DNA from: Nocardiopsis alba DSM 43377
GTDB lineage: Bacteria > Actinomycetota > Actinomycetes > Streptosporangiales > Streptosporangiaceae
Assembly (NCBI RefSeq): GCF_000341225.1
Contig: NZ_ANAC01000012.1
Location: 62,001 to 126,000, forward strand
Direction of reading: 5' to 3'
DNA: 64,000 bases
Both the position numbers and the translations under genes were made by a program. Under the pieces are notes generated by a model. It did not search any database. It had not been told where the DNA came from and saw only the letters and a list, made by a program, of their open reading frames with translations. Below are positions 15,795-24,825 of this stretch, piece by piece; the first letter of the stretch is position 1; every line of letters starts with the position of its first letter.

Positions 15795-17204
15795 ATGCAA
15801 ACGACCCACCTGGTCATCCTCGCCCTCTACCTCTTGGTGATGGTCGGGATCGGCCTGTACTTCTCCCGACCCTCCAAGGTCCGCGGCGGCGAGGACTTCC
15901 TCTTCGCCGGCCGGAGCCTGTCCACCCCCGTGATGATCGCGACCCTCCTGGTCACCTGGGTCGGATCGGGCACCATCATCGGTGGCGCCAACTTCGCGTA
16001 CACCCACGGGCCCATCGCCGGGATGGTCTTCTTCGCGGGCACCCCGCTGGGGATCCTCGTCCTGCTGTTCGCCGCCCGCCGGATCCGCCGGGCGGCCCGC
16101 CACACCATCCCCGAACTGCTCGAAGCCCGCTTCGGCACCGGCGTGCGCACGGTCGCCGCGATCGTCACCACCGTCGCCTACATCGGTCTGGTCGCCTCGC
16201 AGTTCGTCGGCGGCGGCTACGTGATCGCGCTCATCACACCGCTCACCCCGACCCAGGGCGCCCTGCTCACCGCCCTCGTCGTCACCGTCCTGACCGTCAC
16301 CGGCGGACTGTTCTCCGTCGCCTACACCGACTTCGTCTCGGCCATCCTCGTCCTGGGCGCGCTGGTGGCGTCGGTGCCCCTGGTCCTGATGGTGATCGGC
16401 GGCCCGGCCGCCTACTGGGAGGGGCTGCCCGAGGTCGCCACCACCCCGAGCGGAGGCCTGAGCCCGCTCCAGCTCCTCGGCTACTTCCTGCCCCTGTTCC
16501 TGCTCCTGCTCGCCGACCAGAACCTCTACCAGCGCCTGGCCGCCGCCAAGGACGAGCGCTCCGCGCGCACCTCCACCCTGGGCATGCTCGGCGCGAGCTT
16601 CTTCGTCTTCATCCCCGTGATCCTGCTGGCCACCTCGGCCGCCGTGCTCATGCCCGGGATCAACGGCGACGAGTCCGTGCTGCGCCTGGCCTCCGAAGGT
16701 CACGTGCCCACCCTGATCGGCGGACTGCTGCTGGCCGGCGCGGTCGCCTTCGTCATCACGACCGGCTCCTCGTTCATGCTCTCGGCCGCCTCCAACGTCG
16801 CCTTCGACCTGTTCGCCAGGTTCGGCGGGAACAAGGTGGGCGACCGGGGCACCCTGGTCGTGCAGCGCCTGTCCATCGTGGCCATCGCCCTCATCGCGAT
16901 CGCCCTGGGCCTGTACTTCCCGACCGTCCTGGACCTACAGATGTACTCGTACACGGTCTACGGAGCGGCGATCACCCCCGCGGTGCTGGCCGTCCTGTTC
17001 TGGAAGCGGGCCACGACCGCCGGGGCGGTGGCCGCCCTGATCGTCGGATCGGCGGTCACCATCGGCTGGGAGCTGGTCGGGGCGCCCGGCGGCTTCAACG
17101 GGGTGATCGTGGCGCTGCCCGCCGCCGTGATCGCGCTGGTGGCCGCCAGCCTCCTCACCAAGGCTCCGGACCCGCGCACCCTGGAGGCGGCCGGGGTGGA
17201 CTGA
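15795..17204 (+). CDS. Sodium:solute symporter (SSS family)
   Basis: The 469-residue integral membrane protein has about 13 predicted helices and SSS features: the GGEDFLFAGRSLSTPVMIATLL region near the N-terminus, WVGSGTIIGG in TM2, the ADQNLYQRLAAAKDE segment and ITTGSSFMLSAASN. The family imports small solutes such as sugars, proline or nucleosides with sodium. It shares an operator with the amidohydrolase, so its substrate is probably that enzyme's substrate or a related compound. It ends at a 15-bp hairpin. Confidence 0.92.
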   Translation: MQTTHLVILALYLLVMVGIGLYFSRPSKVRGGEDFLFAGRSLSTPVMIATLLVTWVGSGTIIGGANFAYTHGPIAGMVFFAGTPLGILVLLFAARRIRRAARHTIPELLEARFGTGVRTVAAIVTTVAYIGLVASQFVGGGYVIALITPLTPTQGALLTALVVTVLTVTGGLFSVAYTDFVSAILVLGALVASVPLVLMVIGGPAAYWEGLPEVATTPSGGLSPLQLLGYFLPLFLLLLADQNLYQRLAAAKDERSARTSTLGMLGASFFVFIPVILLATSAAVLMPGINGDESVLRLASEGHVPTLIGGLLLAGAVAFVITTGSSFMLSAASNVAFDLFARFGGNKVGDRGTLVVQRLSIVAIALIAIALGLYFPTVLDLQMYSYTVYGAAITPAVLAVLFWKRATTAGAVAALIVGSAVTIGWELVGAPGGFNGVIVALPAAVIALVAASLLTKAPDPRTLEAAGVD

Positions 17205-17222
17205 CCCGGACCGTTCCTCCTC

Positions 17223-17260
17223 GGGCGGGCGTCCCCTTCCATATGAGGGGACGCCCGCCC
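17223..17260 (+). terminator. Hairpin terminator after the symporter gene
   Basis: A perfect 15-bp inverted repeat (arms 17223-17237 and 17246-17260) with an 8-base loop begins 19 bp after the symporter stop codon. Confidence 0.8.
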
Positions 17261-17415
17261 TCGCGCGTCCCGGTTCACGCGGCCGAGACCGGAACCGGCC
17301 ACCGCCCCCGCTCCACGAGGGCCCGCGGGTACGAGGACGAGGAAGGGGCGACAGGGCACCGCCGGCGGTGCCGCTTCCCCGAACACGACCCCGTTCACGA
17401 TGACGAGGAGGCGGC

Positions 17416-17616
17416 GTGGAAGCCGAGGACAGGGCCCGCAAAGCGGTCGAGTGGACCGTCATCACCAACGTCATGTTCCTTCTCGCCACGGCGAGCGCGA
17501 CGTTGATCATCGGCCTCACCCCCCTCATCTGGGCGCTGTGGGTCGCCTGGGCGGCCCTGTGCGGCGTCGCCGTGTGGTCCCTGGTCCGGTTCGCCCGCTT
17601 CGACAGGAGCCCCTGA
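17416..17616 (+). CDS. Small two-helix membrane protein, unknown function
   Basis: A 66-residue protein with a short charged N-terminus and two hydrophobic segments (about residues 15-33 and 36-57), then a basic tail. It resembles the 2TM-type small membrane proteins common in actinomycetes. The GTG start has GAGGAGG five bases upstream, which is the main reason to believe it. It converges with the DUF457-like gene. No function can be assigned. Confidence 0.6.
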   Translation: MEAEDRARKAVEWTVITNVMFLLATASATLIIGLTPLIWALWVAWAALCGVAVWSLVRFARFDRSP

Positions 17617-17635
17617 GGCCCCGAGCGGAAGGGGC

Positions 17636-18382
17636 TCAGCCCACGGGGACGGTGGGGACCGCCAGGAACGCCACCACCGGGGTCCCCGCCAGGGAGACCC
17701 ATCGGATCGCCACCTCCACCGGGCTCTTGCCGGTGTGGAAGGCCACCGGAGAGCGGAACATCCACCACCGCTTGCCCCGGTGCACGAACGGCCAGGCCAG
17801 GGGGACGCCGCTCCGGGTCAACCAGTCCCCGAGCACGTGCGTGAGCGCGCCCACCGCCACGGTCAGACCGATCATCCACGCCGCGCCTCCGGGAGCGAAC
17901 GCCGCCACCACGGCCAGGACGATCGCCACGACCAGGGCCGCCCGCCGCCGTGTGCGCAGCGGCCCCCACCCCTTCAACGAACGGGCGACCGTACCGGCCC
18001 CCAACGCCGCCATGGCCAGCACCACCAGCGCCGTCCCGACCGGTTGGAAGAGCGCCACCAGCCAGCCCAGGGCCCCGAACACCAGCACGGCGGGAAGGGT
18101 GTGGGTCAGATGCCGATGCCCGCCGTCGCCTCTGCCCTCCCGTTCGGTCGAGGTCGCCGCGTACACCCGCCGGGACAGGGCCCGCAGACCCTCGGAGGTC
18201 TTCTCCGAGACGAAGCCGAGGCTGCGCCCGACGGTCGACCCGGGCTCGTCCAGATCGGGGAGGAGGGCGGCGCCCGCGCCGACGGCGGCGCACACCAGGA
18301 CGTCGGTCCATTCCGTTCCGGCCAGCGCGCCGACGACCGCTCCGGTGAGCAGACCGGTGGCGGCGTGCGAGCTTCCCATCAT
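17636..18382 (-). CDS. YdjM/DUF457-type membrane-bound metal-dependent hydrolase
   Basis: The 248-residue membrane protein matches the LexA-regulated YdjM-like hydrolase family. It has an N-terminal MGSSHAATG, LLPDLDEPGS near residue 42, the GHRHLTHT motif near 90 and THVLGDWLTRSGVPLAWP toward the end. The Asp and His residues are likely metal ligands at the membrane face, and about five or six hydrophobic helices are visible. The first of two ATGs has GGAGG five bases upstream. The substrate is unknown; some family members are linked to phospholipid or DNA-damage responses. Confidence 0.82.
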   Translation of the reverse strand: MMGSSHAATGLLTGAVVGALAGTEWTDVLVCAAVGAGAALLPDLDEPGSTVGRSLGFVSEKTSEGLRALSRRVYAATSTEREGRGDGGHRHLTHTLPAVLVFGALGWLVALFQPVGTALVVLAMAALGAGTVARSLKGWGPLRTRRRAALVVAIVLAVVAAFAPGGAAWMIGLTVAVGALTHVLGDWLTRSGVPLAWPFVHRGKRWWMFRSPVAFHTGKSPVEVAIRWVSLAGTPVVAFLAVPTVPVG

Positions 18383-18500
18383 CGTGGCCTCCGTTAGGGG
18401 GAAGGGGGACGGTCCGGACCATCATCCGACGCGCCGGGAGGCCCTGTGAACACGGGGGTGCGGGCTCTGGGCGGTAGGAGTGTCCTTTCCGACGGAAGCG

Positions 18501-19629
18501 TCATGGAGAGGGCGGAGGGTCCTCCCCGGTCCGAGGCCGGAAGCCGGGCAGGGAGATCCGGCCGGTGGCCAGGTGAAAGGGGGTGGGCATGGGAAGACCG
18601 CGCCGAAGCGACAGTCGATGGAGGGCGGCCTTCCACCATGGAGTCCGTGCTCGTGTGCCGGTGAAGAAGACGTACATCGTGTTCCGGTCCGCGTCGGTGT
18701 CGCCGTAGTGGAACGAGGGGCCGCAGCCTCCGTCGCCGAACCACGGGGAGGGGTCGACGTCGGTGTCCAACAGCCGTACCGGTGTCCTCGTCCACTCCTC
18801 CCGAGAGCCCGAGGGGCGGGGTGAGCGCAGCCACCACAGCCCTTGGGCGGGGAAGTCGGGGGTGCCATGGAGGTTCGTGCCCCGGGCCACGACCATCTCG
18901 TAGTGGTCGTCCACCTTGAGGACGGCGTTGTCGAAGTATCCGTCCTCGGTGGAGAACAGCACACGTGGGGTGCTCCACGTGACGCCGTCCGTTCCCTCCA
19001 CGTACTCCAGTCGGTAGTCGGGCATCTCACCGCGACCGACCTCGTGAGGGGTGGACAGGTACCACATGCGCCAGAGGCCGTCGTCGTAACGGACCAAGGG
19101 TTCCATCACGCTGGGACGCTCGTGCGTGCCCACGTGCACCGGCGCCCCGTGCCGTCTCCAACCGTCGGGTGTCCTGGTCAGGAAACCGATGGAGTATCTG
19201 CTCTTCCTTCCGGTGACCGAGCGGGAGGACTGTCCCGCGTAGTAGATCCGCTCCTCCTCCGGCCCGCCCTGGACACGGCCGCGCACGTAGGAGGGGGTGT
19301 GCATCCCCCGTGAGTCCCACAGACCCTTGGGCGGTGCGGGGGCCACGGGGGCCGCTCGGCGTGGGTTCCCGGGAACGGTGACCAGTGACCACTCGTCGCA
19401 GGAGAGCGGGGCTCCCGCGGGGAGGGCCGCGGTGAACAACAGGACCCGAAGACGGGGGGGTGACCCCGCCCAGGAACATCGTCCAGCGGCCGTCGATCCA
19501 GTGCACGTCCGGGTCGCTGAGACCCCAGACGTTCCGTATCGGGTGGAGGCCGTCGAACATGTCGAACAGAACGGTCTCTCCCGCCGATCCGGTGGAGCGC
19601 CACCGATCCGGCGCGTGGTCTCTCACCAT
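18501..19629 (-). pseudogene. Glycoside hydrolase-like five-bladed propeller protein, frameshifted at a C7 run
   Basis: Two minus-strand frames together give one protein of about 376 residues. The first, from the ATG at 19627-19629 (RBS GGAG), reads WGLSDPDVHWIDGRWTMFLGG and then shifts frame. The second continues ...LLFTAALPAGAPLSC and ends at 18501. The switch falls in seven consecutive cytosines (minus strand, 19454-19460). Removing one C restores MFLGGVTPRLRVLLFTA without a break. Motifs such as MEPLVRYDDGLWRMWY and GYFDNAVLKVDDHYEMV fit GH32/GH43/GH130-type beta-propellers that open with an SDPDV segment. It is either a pseudogene, a phase-variable gene or a sequencing error. It is divergent from a MarR regulator. 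Confidence 0.75.
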
Positions 19630-19652
19630 CAGACTCTCTCCAAAACGAGATG

Positions 19653-19667
19653 TCTCCGATTCGGAGA
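19653..19667. promoter_or_regulatory. Palindrome TCTCCGA-T-TCGGAGA, MarR operator
   Basis: Perfect 7-bp arms sit in the 53-bp divergent region between the glycoside hydrolase-like gene and the MarR gene. They are immediately followed by TAATAT (19668-19673), a -10 box for the MarR gene whose ATG is only ten bases further on. Confidence 0.75.
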
Positions 19668-19682
19668 TAATATGATGGGGGC

Positions 19683-20180
19683 ATGGAACGACACAACCCC
19701 GGACGGCGGCGGACGGCCGACCACCTCTACGCCTCGGCGCTCTCCCTGGCCAGGACGGGCGAGACCTTCGACCGCCTACGTGGACTCCAAGGCGTGGAGG
19801 GGGAGGCGCTCCTCCTGGTCTTGGAGGCGTCCAGGGCCGACGGGCGGAGCGGGGTCACGGAACCGGAACCGATCACCCCGGGACGGCTGGGGCGGGAGCT
19901 GCGGCTGCCCTCGGCCTCGGTGACGGCCGTCGTCGACCGGCTGGAGCGGGGCGGTCACCTCCGTCGGGTGCGGGACACCGGAGACCGTAGAAAGGTGCTC
20001 CTGCTCCCGACCGAGGAGGCCGAACGCGCTCATACGACCTACTGGGGCGGCCTCGACGAGCGGATCGTCGAGGTCATGGAGCGGTTCTCCCCGGAGGAGT
20101 TGTCCATCGTCGACCGTTTCCTGCGAGGGGCGACCGCCGTGACGGAGGGGTACCGGGCCGAGCGCGAGGAACACCCTTGA
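19683..20180 (+). CDS. MarR family transcriptional regulator
   Basis: The 165-residue protein has a central winged helix-turn-helix (ITPGRLGRELRLPSASVTAV, then VVDRLERGGHLRR and the wing RDTGDRRKVLL) and terminal dimerisation helices. The ATG at 19683 lies close to the predicted transcription start, so the mRNA is nearly leaderless. It is divergent from the frameshifted glycoside hydrolase-like gene with a palindrome between, so it probably controls that gene and itself. Confidence 0.9.
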   Translation: MERHNPGRRRTADHLYASALSLARTGETFDRLRGLQGVEGEALLLVLEASRADGRSGVTEPEPITPGRLGRELRLPSASVTAVVDRLERGGHLRRVRDTGDRRKVLLLPTEEAERAHTTYWGGLDERIVEVMERFSPEELSIVDRFLRGATAVTEGYRAEREEHP

Positions 20181-20243
20181 GGAAGAGGCCTTCCGAGTAG
20201 GACCGGGGTGGTGGAGCACACGTGAGGGGCGCGGAAAAACCCC

Positions 20244-20273
20244 TTGGGCGGGATGACGGTCCCGCGTTAACCT
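20244..20273 (+). promoter_or_regulatory. Promoter of the ABC-F leader
   Basis: TTGGGC (20244-20249) and TAACCT (20268-20273) are 18 bp apart. The predicted start point coincides with the ATG of the leader peptide at 20280. An A-tract (GGAAAAACCCC) lies directly upstream of the -35 box, as in WhiB7-type promoters; WhiB7 control is speculative. Confidence 0.55.
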
Positions 20274-20279
20274 GTGGGC

Positions 20280-20303
20280 ATGCATTTCCAGCTCTATCTG
20301 TAA
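20280..20303 (+). CDS. Seven-codon leader peptide of the ABC-F gene
   Basis: A tiny ORF encodes MHFQLYL and a TAA stop, 145 bp upstream of the ABC-F start codon and apparently leaderless. Short leader ORFs whose translation is stalled by ribosome-targeting antibiotics precede many actinomycete resistance genes, including ABC-F and erm genes. Position, size and downstream hairpins all fit such a sensor. Translation has not been shown here. Confidence 0.65.
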   Translation: MHFQLYL

Positions 20304-20343
20304 CGGCACCGCCGGCCCACCGCGCTCGTCGAGTCATCCGAGT

Positions 20344-20431
20344 CCGGTGACGGCCCAGGCGACCCCGCCCCATCGAGGGCGCCGTTACCGGCACGCCCAC
20401 CACCCCGCCACGCGGGTGTCCTCGGCGTGCC
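20344..20431 (+). terminator. Attenuator-like overlapping hairpins before the ABC-F gene
   Basis: Hairpin 1 pairs 20344-20354 with 20381-20391 (11 bp with one G-U). Hairpin 2 pairs GGCACGCC at 20390-20397 with GGCGTGCC at 20424-20431, with a further CCCGC/GCGGG stem inside. The two share bases 20390-20391, so they compete at their junction. Hairpin 2 ends 16 bases before the start codon. A CACCG segment just after the leader ORF could also pair with the left arm of hairpin 1. Confidence 0.55.
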
Positions 20432-20447
20432 CTCAGAGAGGGAACAC

Positions 20448-22088
20448 ATGCCCACCGCTCTTCCCGCGCGTTCGCGCGCCCAACTCGTCCTGTCCGGGGT
20501 CTCCGTCACCCGGGGCTCCCGACGGGTCCTCTTCGACACCGACCTGACCGTCACCCCCGCCTCCCGCATCGCGATCGTGGGGGAGAACGGTCGGGGCAAG
20601 TCCACGCTCCTGCACGTCATGGCCGGAACGCTCGTGCCCGACGAGGGCACCGTCACCCTGGTCGGCACGCTCGGCCTGGCCGAACAGGAGATGTCCACCG
20701 AGGACGAGCGCACCGTCGGCCGGGTCGTCGCGGACGCCGTCGCCGACTCCCTGGCGGCGCTCGCCGAACTCGACGCCGCAGGCCTCGCCCTCGGAGCGGG
20801 CGAGCCCGGGGCCGACGAACGCTACACCCGCGCACTGGAACGGGCCGAGGCGCTGGAGGCCTGGGACGCCGAACGCAGGATCCAGGTCGCCTTGGAGGCG
20901 CTCGGGGCCGAACCCGACCACTCGCGACGGCTGACGGAACTGTCCGTCGGACAGCGCTACCGGGTCGGGCTGGCCTGCCTGCTGGGGTCGGAGGACGACT
21001 TCCTGCTGTTGGACGAGCCCACCAACCACCTGGACCGCGCGGGTCTGGACTTCCTCACCGAACGGCTGCGCGGACGCTCCGGAGGGGTGGTCGTGGTCAG
21101 CCACGACCGCGCCCTGCTCTCGGACGTGGCCCGCACCGTGGTGGACCTGGACCCGACCGACGACGACCGTCCCCGGGTCCACGGCGGCGGTTACGCCGGC
21201 TACCGTCGGGGCCACCGGGCCGAAAGGGAACGCTGGGAACAGGAGTACCTGCGTCAAGAAGCCGAACGGTCCCGGCTCCAAGACCTGCTCAGCGCCGCCC
21301 AGAACCGCCTGGTCTCCGGGTGGCGTCCGGAGAAGGGGACGAGCAAGCATCAGCGCGCCACCCGTGCCGGGGGAGTGGTGGCCAACGTCCACCGCCGCCG
21401 GGCCGACCTGGAGGCCCACGCCGTCACGATGCCCGAACCACCGCGGCCGTTCCGCTTCCCGGACCTGCCCACCCGGTCGGGCACCACGCTGCTGGTCGCC
21501 GAGGAGGTGACCGTGGCCGGCCGTCTGGACGCACCGACCTCGCTCACCCTGCGCGGCGGATCGAGGCTGGTGGTCACCGGCCCCAACGGCGCGGGCAAGT
21601 CGACGCTGCTGTCGGTGCTCGCGGGCGACCTGCAACCCTCGAACGGCCGGGTGTACGGATCGTCCGAGGCCCGGGTCGTGGCGCTGCGTCAGGAATCGGC
21701 GCCCTCGTCCGAACAGCGGGCCGGAGACCTCTATCGGGCCCACGTGGACCGGCTCGTGTCCCGGGGGAGGCTGCGCCCGGACGAGGTCGTGGGCCTGGCC
21801 TCGCTGGGGCTGCTGCGTCCCCGGGAGATCGGCAAGAGGGTCGAGGAGCTCTCCACCGGACAGCGGCGCCGCCTGGACCTGGCGCTGGTGCTGGCCTCGC
21901 GCCCGCACGTGCTGCTGTTGGACGAGCCCACCAACCACCTGTCGATCGCGCTGGTCGACGAGATGACCGAGGCCCTGGAGGCGACCGAGGCGGCGGTCGT
22001 GGTCTCCACCCACGATCGGGGGCTGTTGCGGGACGTCGAATCCTGGCCGCACCTGTCCCTGGAGGCCGCGCGGAAGATCACGGTGTGA
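20448..22088 (+). CDS. ABC-F ribosomal protection ATPase (antibiotic-resistance type)
   Basis: The 546-residue protein has two ABC domains and no membrane segments: Walker [10 protein letters not shown], signature [11 protein letters not shown] and Walker [12 protein letters not shown] in the first; [20 protein letters not shown] and [11 protein letters not shown] in the second. A charged helical linker lies between them at about residues 240-330. ABC-F proteins of this class remove macrolides, lincosamides, streptogramins or pleuromutilins from the ribosome. The ATG at 20448 has GAGAGGGA upstream, which I prefer to the in-frame GTG at 20427 inside the hairpin. Its leader peptide and attenuator suggest drug-induced expression. 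Drug range unknown. Confidence 0.92.
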   Translation: MPTALPARSRAQLVLSGVSVTRGSRRVLFDTDLTVTPASRIAIVGENGRGKSTLLHVMAGTLVPDEGTVTLVGTLGLAEQEMSTEDERTVGRVVADAVADSLAALAELDAAGLALGAGEPGADERYTRALERAEALEAWDAERRIQVALEALGAEPDHSRRLTELSVGQRYRVGLACLLGSEDDFLLLDEPTNHLDRAGLDFLTERLRGRSGGVVVVSHDRALLSDVARTVVDLDPTDDDRPRVHGGGYAGYRRGHRAERERWEQEYLRQEAERSRLQDLLSAAQNRLVSGWRPEKGTSKHQRATRAGGVVANVHRRRADLEAHAVTMPEPPRPFRFPDLPTRSGTTLLVAEEVTVAGRLDAPTSLTLRGGSRLVVTGPNGAGKSTLLSVLAGDLQPSNGRVYGSSEARVVALRQESAPSSEQRAGDLYRAHVDRLVSRGRLRPDEVVGLASLGLLRPREIGKRVEELSTGQRRRLDLALVLASRPHVLLLDEPTNHLSIALVDEMTEALEATEAAVVVSTHDRGLLRDVESWPHLSLEAARKITV

Positions 22089-22092
22089 GAGC

Positions 22093-22128
22093 GGGGCGCC
22101 CCGTCGTTCGAGGTCGACGGGGCGCCCC
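22093..22128 (+). terminator. Hairpin terminator after the ABC-F gene
   Basis: A perfect 14-bp inverted repeat (arms 22093-22106 and 22115-22128) with an 8-base loop lies directly after the ABC-F stop codon. Confidence 0.8.
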
Positions 22129-22221
22129 GGCACAGCCGGTCCACGGACGGATCCGGTCTGTCGTCGCCCCCTGCCAGACTCTGTCGCGAACACGGAGACG
22201 ACGCGATGGGGAGAGGGCCCG

Positions 22222-24036
22222 GTGACCCTGCGGATCGAACGGCACGAGGTCGACGACAAGGCGATCGCGAAGGCCACGGAGGACTTCACGGATCGGATCG
22301 GCGGTGACGTCCGTGCGCAACAGCACAGCGGTCGGGAAGGGTTCGGTTGGAGGATGATCGCCCACGACCTACGGGACTACGCGGCGGCGCGTTCGGTCCG
22401 GGCTCCTTCCGCCACGGCCGACATCCGGGCCGCCCTGTACTCGGCGGCCGAGGCGCGCGCGGGCTCGATCACCCTGGACGGGGCGCCCGGCTCGGCGGAG
22501 TTCTCGGTGGACCTGACCTACACCCGCACCGGTGTCTTCTACCAGGACTTCGACGGGGACCATGGCTCCGAGCCCCGAGGAGCGCGGCCGGTCCGGGCCG
22601 GCGACTGGACCGAGGCGCTCTACCTGTGCGTCCTCGCCGGCCTGCACGAGAACCACGAGAACCCCTTCGTCGGCTTCGCCTCGGACTTCGGAGAGGACGA
22701 GGTCCTACAGCGGGCGCTGACCTTCTACCTCTACCCGCACCTGGGCGCCGAGCGGGATCAGTTGGAGAAGTACGTGTGGTCCGCACTGGGACCGCTCCTG
22801 GACTCCCTCTCCCTGGACTCCGACGACGACCGTGTCGAGCCGGGGTCGATCGACCATGACCTGCTCTACCTGCGGGCCCTGCTCGCCCGTGACGAACTCG
22901 CGTTCTGGTCGACCATGTCCGTGCGTCTGACCTGGCTGCGTGACCACTCCGACGAACGGGACCTCAGGGGGCTGCTCCCGCTGACCGAACTCGCCTTCGC
23001 CGCCCTGGCGGTGCGGGTCGAGGGCTGGGACATGCCGTTCGAATCCGACTACCTGCCCCGCCACCTGGTCGAAGGGTTCGGGATCCGGCGTCGCCGGGTG
23101 GGCCCCTACGGAAAGGACAAGGACCCCGGGGCCCTGGCGGCGCTCTCGCGTGGGACGTTGACGGTCGAACGTCCCACGGAGGGGTTCTCGACAGAGCGGT
23201 CGTTCGAGAAGACGTTCCAATACGAGGACGAGAAGCTCCAGAGGATCCGGAGGCCGCAGATCCTTCGGGGACAGATCCCCCGCGCTCTGGAGTGGGCGAG
23301 CGACGGGGAGATCCTCGGGTTCCGCTTCTGTTCGGTCGTGGATCCGGAGGCACGGCATCCGCGTCAGCTCGCCGCCCTCGAACACGCCGCCCAGTACATG
23401 GTCGCGCTGTTCGACTGCGCGGCGGCCGAGGACGACACCGTCGACGTGACCATCGGCGAGACGACCGCGCCGATGCGTACCTTCGAGCCGAACTCCCGTG
23501 TCACGGGAGGACGGTTGCGGACCTCCCTTCAGTACGCTCTGATGTCCGGTTCGCGAGAGCTCTTGGAGAGGCTGCGCGCGCACATCGGGGCCGAGTACCT
23601 GCGCGGGGGCGATGGTCCTTCCGTCTACTCCCACTACAGGGAGGCGTTCCTGGCCTATCTGGGCTCCGAGGTGGATCGACTCCGGTGGCCCGAGGAGGAC
23701 GTGCCTCCGAATCCGAGGGTCGAGGAGGCGCTGGATCGGGCGCTCGAAGCGCTCACCGCCTATGACGTGCCCGGTCACCCGCCGCCCCCGGTCATCCTGC
23801 TCTCCCAGCTGGTGGCGCAGGATCGGGACGGGTTCGACCTGGCCCTGGTCGACGTGTTGGAGGAGCACCGGGACGCTCATGGCATCGGCGAGCGGGCCGA
23901 GGACCCCGACGGCCTGATCGACCTCGACGCCCTGGCCCTGGCCTGTCTGGCCCGGGCCAAGGGGTGGTCGGTACGGGTGCGGAGCGACTACCTGCCCCAG
24001 GGGGTCCTCGACCGGGCCGCGACCATGTTCGCCTGA
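22222..24036 (+). CDS. Immunity 49 family protein with two Imm49-like halves
   Basis: The 604-residue soluble protein contains two related halves of about 280 residues. Matching segments include FAALAVRVEGWDMPFESDYLP near residues 260-280 and LACLARAKGWSVRVRSDYLP near 572-591, and each is preceded by a helical ALLARDELAFW / LVAQDRDGFDL segment. This fits Imm49, an immunity family predicted to neutralise nuclease-type polymorphic toxins; single-domain members are about half this length. The GTG start has GGGGAGAGG upstream. No toxin gene is adjacent. It converges with an Imm5-like gene with a four-base gap. Confidence 0.75.
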   Translation: MTLRIERHEVDDKAIAKATEDFTDRIGGDVRAQQHSGREGFGWRMIAHDLRDYAAARSVRAPSATADIRAALYSAAEARAGSITLDGAPGSAEFSVDLTYTRTGVFYQDFDGDHGSEPRGARPVRAGDWTEALYLCVLAGLHENHENPFVGFASDFGEDEVLQRALTFYLYPHLGAERDQLEKYVWSALGPLLDSLSLDSDDDRVEPGSIDHDLLYLRALLARDELAFWSTMSVRLTWLRDHSDERDLRGLLPLTELAFAALAVRVEGWDMPFESDYLPRHLVEGFGIRRRRVGPYGKDKDPGALAALSRGTLTVERPTEGFSTERSFEKTFQYEDEKLQRIRRPQILRGQIPRALEWASDGEILGFRFCSVVDPEARHPRQLAALEHAAQYMVALFDCAAAEDDTVDVTIGETTAPMRTFEPNSRVTGGRLRTSLQYALMSGSRELLERLRAHIGAEYLRGGDGPSVYSHYREAFLAYLGSEVDRLRWPEEDVPPNPRVEEALDRALEALTAYDVPGHPPPPVILLSQLVAQDRDGFDLALVDVLEEHRDAHGIGERAEDPDGLIDLDALALACLARAKGWSVRVRSDYLPQGVLDRAATMFA

Positions 24037-24040
24037 GGTC

Positions 24041-24586
24041 CTAAGCGGTCCGCCGCAGCTCGACGTCGAGCCGGTACATCAGCGCGCTCATCCACCCGCG
24101 GCCGTCGGCACGGGCGGGGAAGCGCCGCAGCACTCGTCGGACGATCGGTGAGGCGTGCGCGGTCGCCCAGTGGATCTCCTCGTCGGCGACCGCGTCCGTC
24201 CCACCGGTGGCCAGGAGGGATCGGGCGCGGATCCGGTAGGCGGTCGGCGCCAGCAGGTGCTTGGACTGGTGCGGGGTGGCCAGGGCGTGCACGAAGGGGG
24301 TGCCCGCCGCCACCCCGATCGAGCGCGCCGCGGCCTCGGCCACCGGATCGTCGGTCTCCTCGGCGCAGGACAGGGCCGCCCAGATGGCCGAACGCAGGTG
24401 GGCGGTCCTGGGGCCCCCGGCGTTGTAGGCGCGCAGTTCCTCGAAGGCCTTCCGCGGCCGGGCCTCGTCCGGTGCCCGGGACTCGAAGAGTGCCAGTGCC
24501 CGCGCGGCCCCCTCGGCCGCCCAGCGGCCGAGCTCGCGACGTTCGTCGTCGCCCAAGGCGAATTCTCGGGGGTCGTGGTCGTTCAT
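24041..24586 (-). CDS. Imm5-like putative immunity protein
   Basis: The 181-residue all-helical protein has the pattern of a family annotated as putative immunity protein or, wrongly, exonuclease SbcC: RALALFESRAPDEARPRKAFEELRAY near the N-terminus, then AHLRSAIWAALSCAEE and the motif HALATPHQSKHLLAPTAYRIRA. I chose the ATG at 24584-24586 because GGAGGAGG lies five bases upstream. Its only neighbour of the same kind is the convergent double-Imm49 gene. A palindrome lies about 80 bp upstream. Confidence 0.7.
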   Translation of the reverse strand: MNDHDPREFALGDDERRELGRWAAEGAARALALFESRAPDEARPRKAFEELRAYNAGGPRTAHLRSAIWAALSCAEETDDPVAEAAARSIGVAAGTPFVHALATPHQSKHLLAPTAYRIRARSLLATGGTDAVADEEIHWATAHASPIVRRVLRRFPARADGRGWMSALMYRLDVELRRTA

Positions 24587-24667
24587 GGGTCCTCCTCCCA
24601 TAGGGGGAGGACACCCTGTCGTTCCTCCCCTGGTCGAAGGCCGATCGCGCGCCCGGCCCCGTAGACC

Positions 24668-24683
24668 TCAACGTTATCGTTGA
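24668..24683. promoter_or_regulatory. Inverted repeat TCAACG-TTAT-CGTTGA upstream of the Imm5-like gene
   Basis: Perfect 6-bp arms around an AT-rich 4-bp spacer lie 82 bp upstream of the Imm5-like start codon, in an unusually AT-rich stretch. It is a candidate operator; no regulator gene is adjacent. Confidence 0.45.
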
Positions 24684-24773
24684 ACCACTCGTAGACACTT
24701 TTCTCGACCGCTCCTCGATATCTGCTGGAAAAGTCTCAAATCGGGGTCAGGGTGGGGGCTCTCCGAACGCGAA

Positions 24774-24811
24774 GAGGGGGCGGCGGCCGCGTGTGCGGCC
24801 ACCGCCCCCTC
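24774..24811 (-). terminator. Hairpin terminator of the MFS gene
   Basis: GAGGGGGCGG (24774-24783) pairs with CCGCCCCCTC (24802-24811). An inner GGCCGC/GCGGCC stem closes on a 4-base loop, giving about 16 pairs with one mismatch, 15 bp past the stop of the minus-strand transporter gene. Confidence 0.8.
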
Positions 24812-24825
24812 GGGTCGGATCCGGG

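Noticed and set aside
24041-24586. Exonuclease SbcC
   Set aside because: The 181-residue helical protein has neither Walker motifs nor coiled coils; it fits the Imm5-like family.
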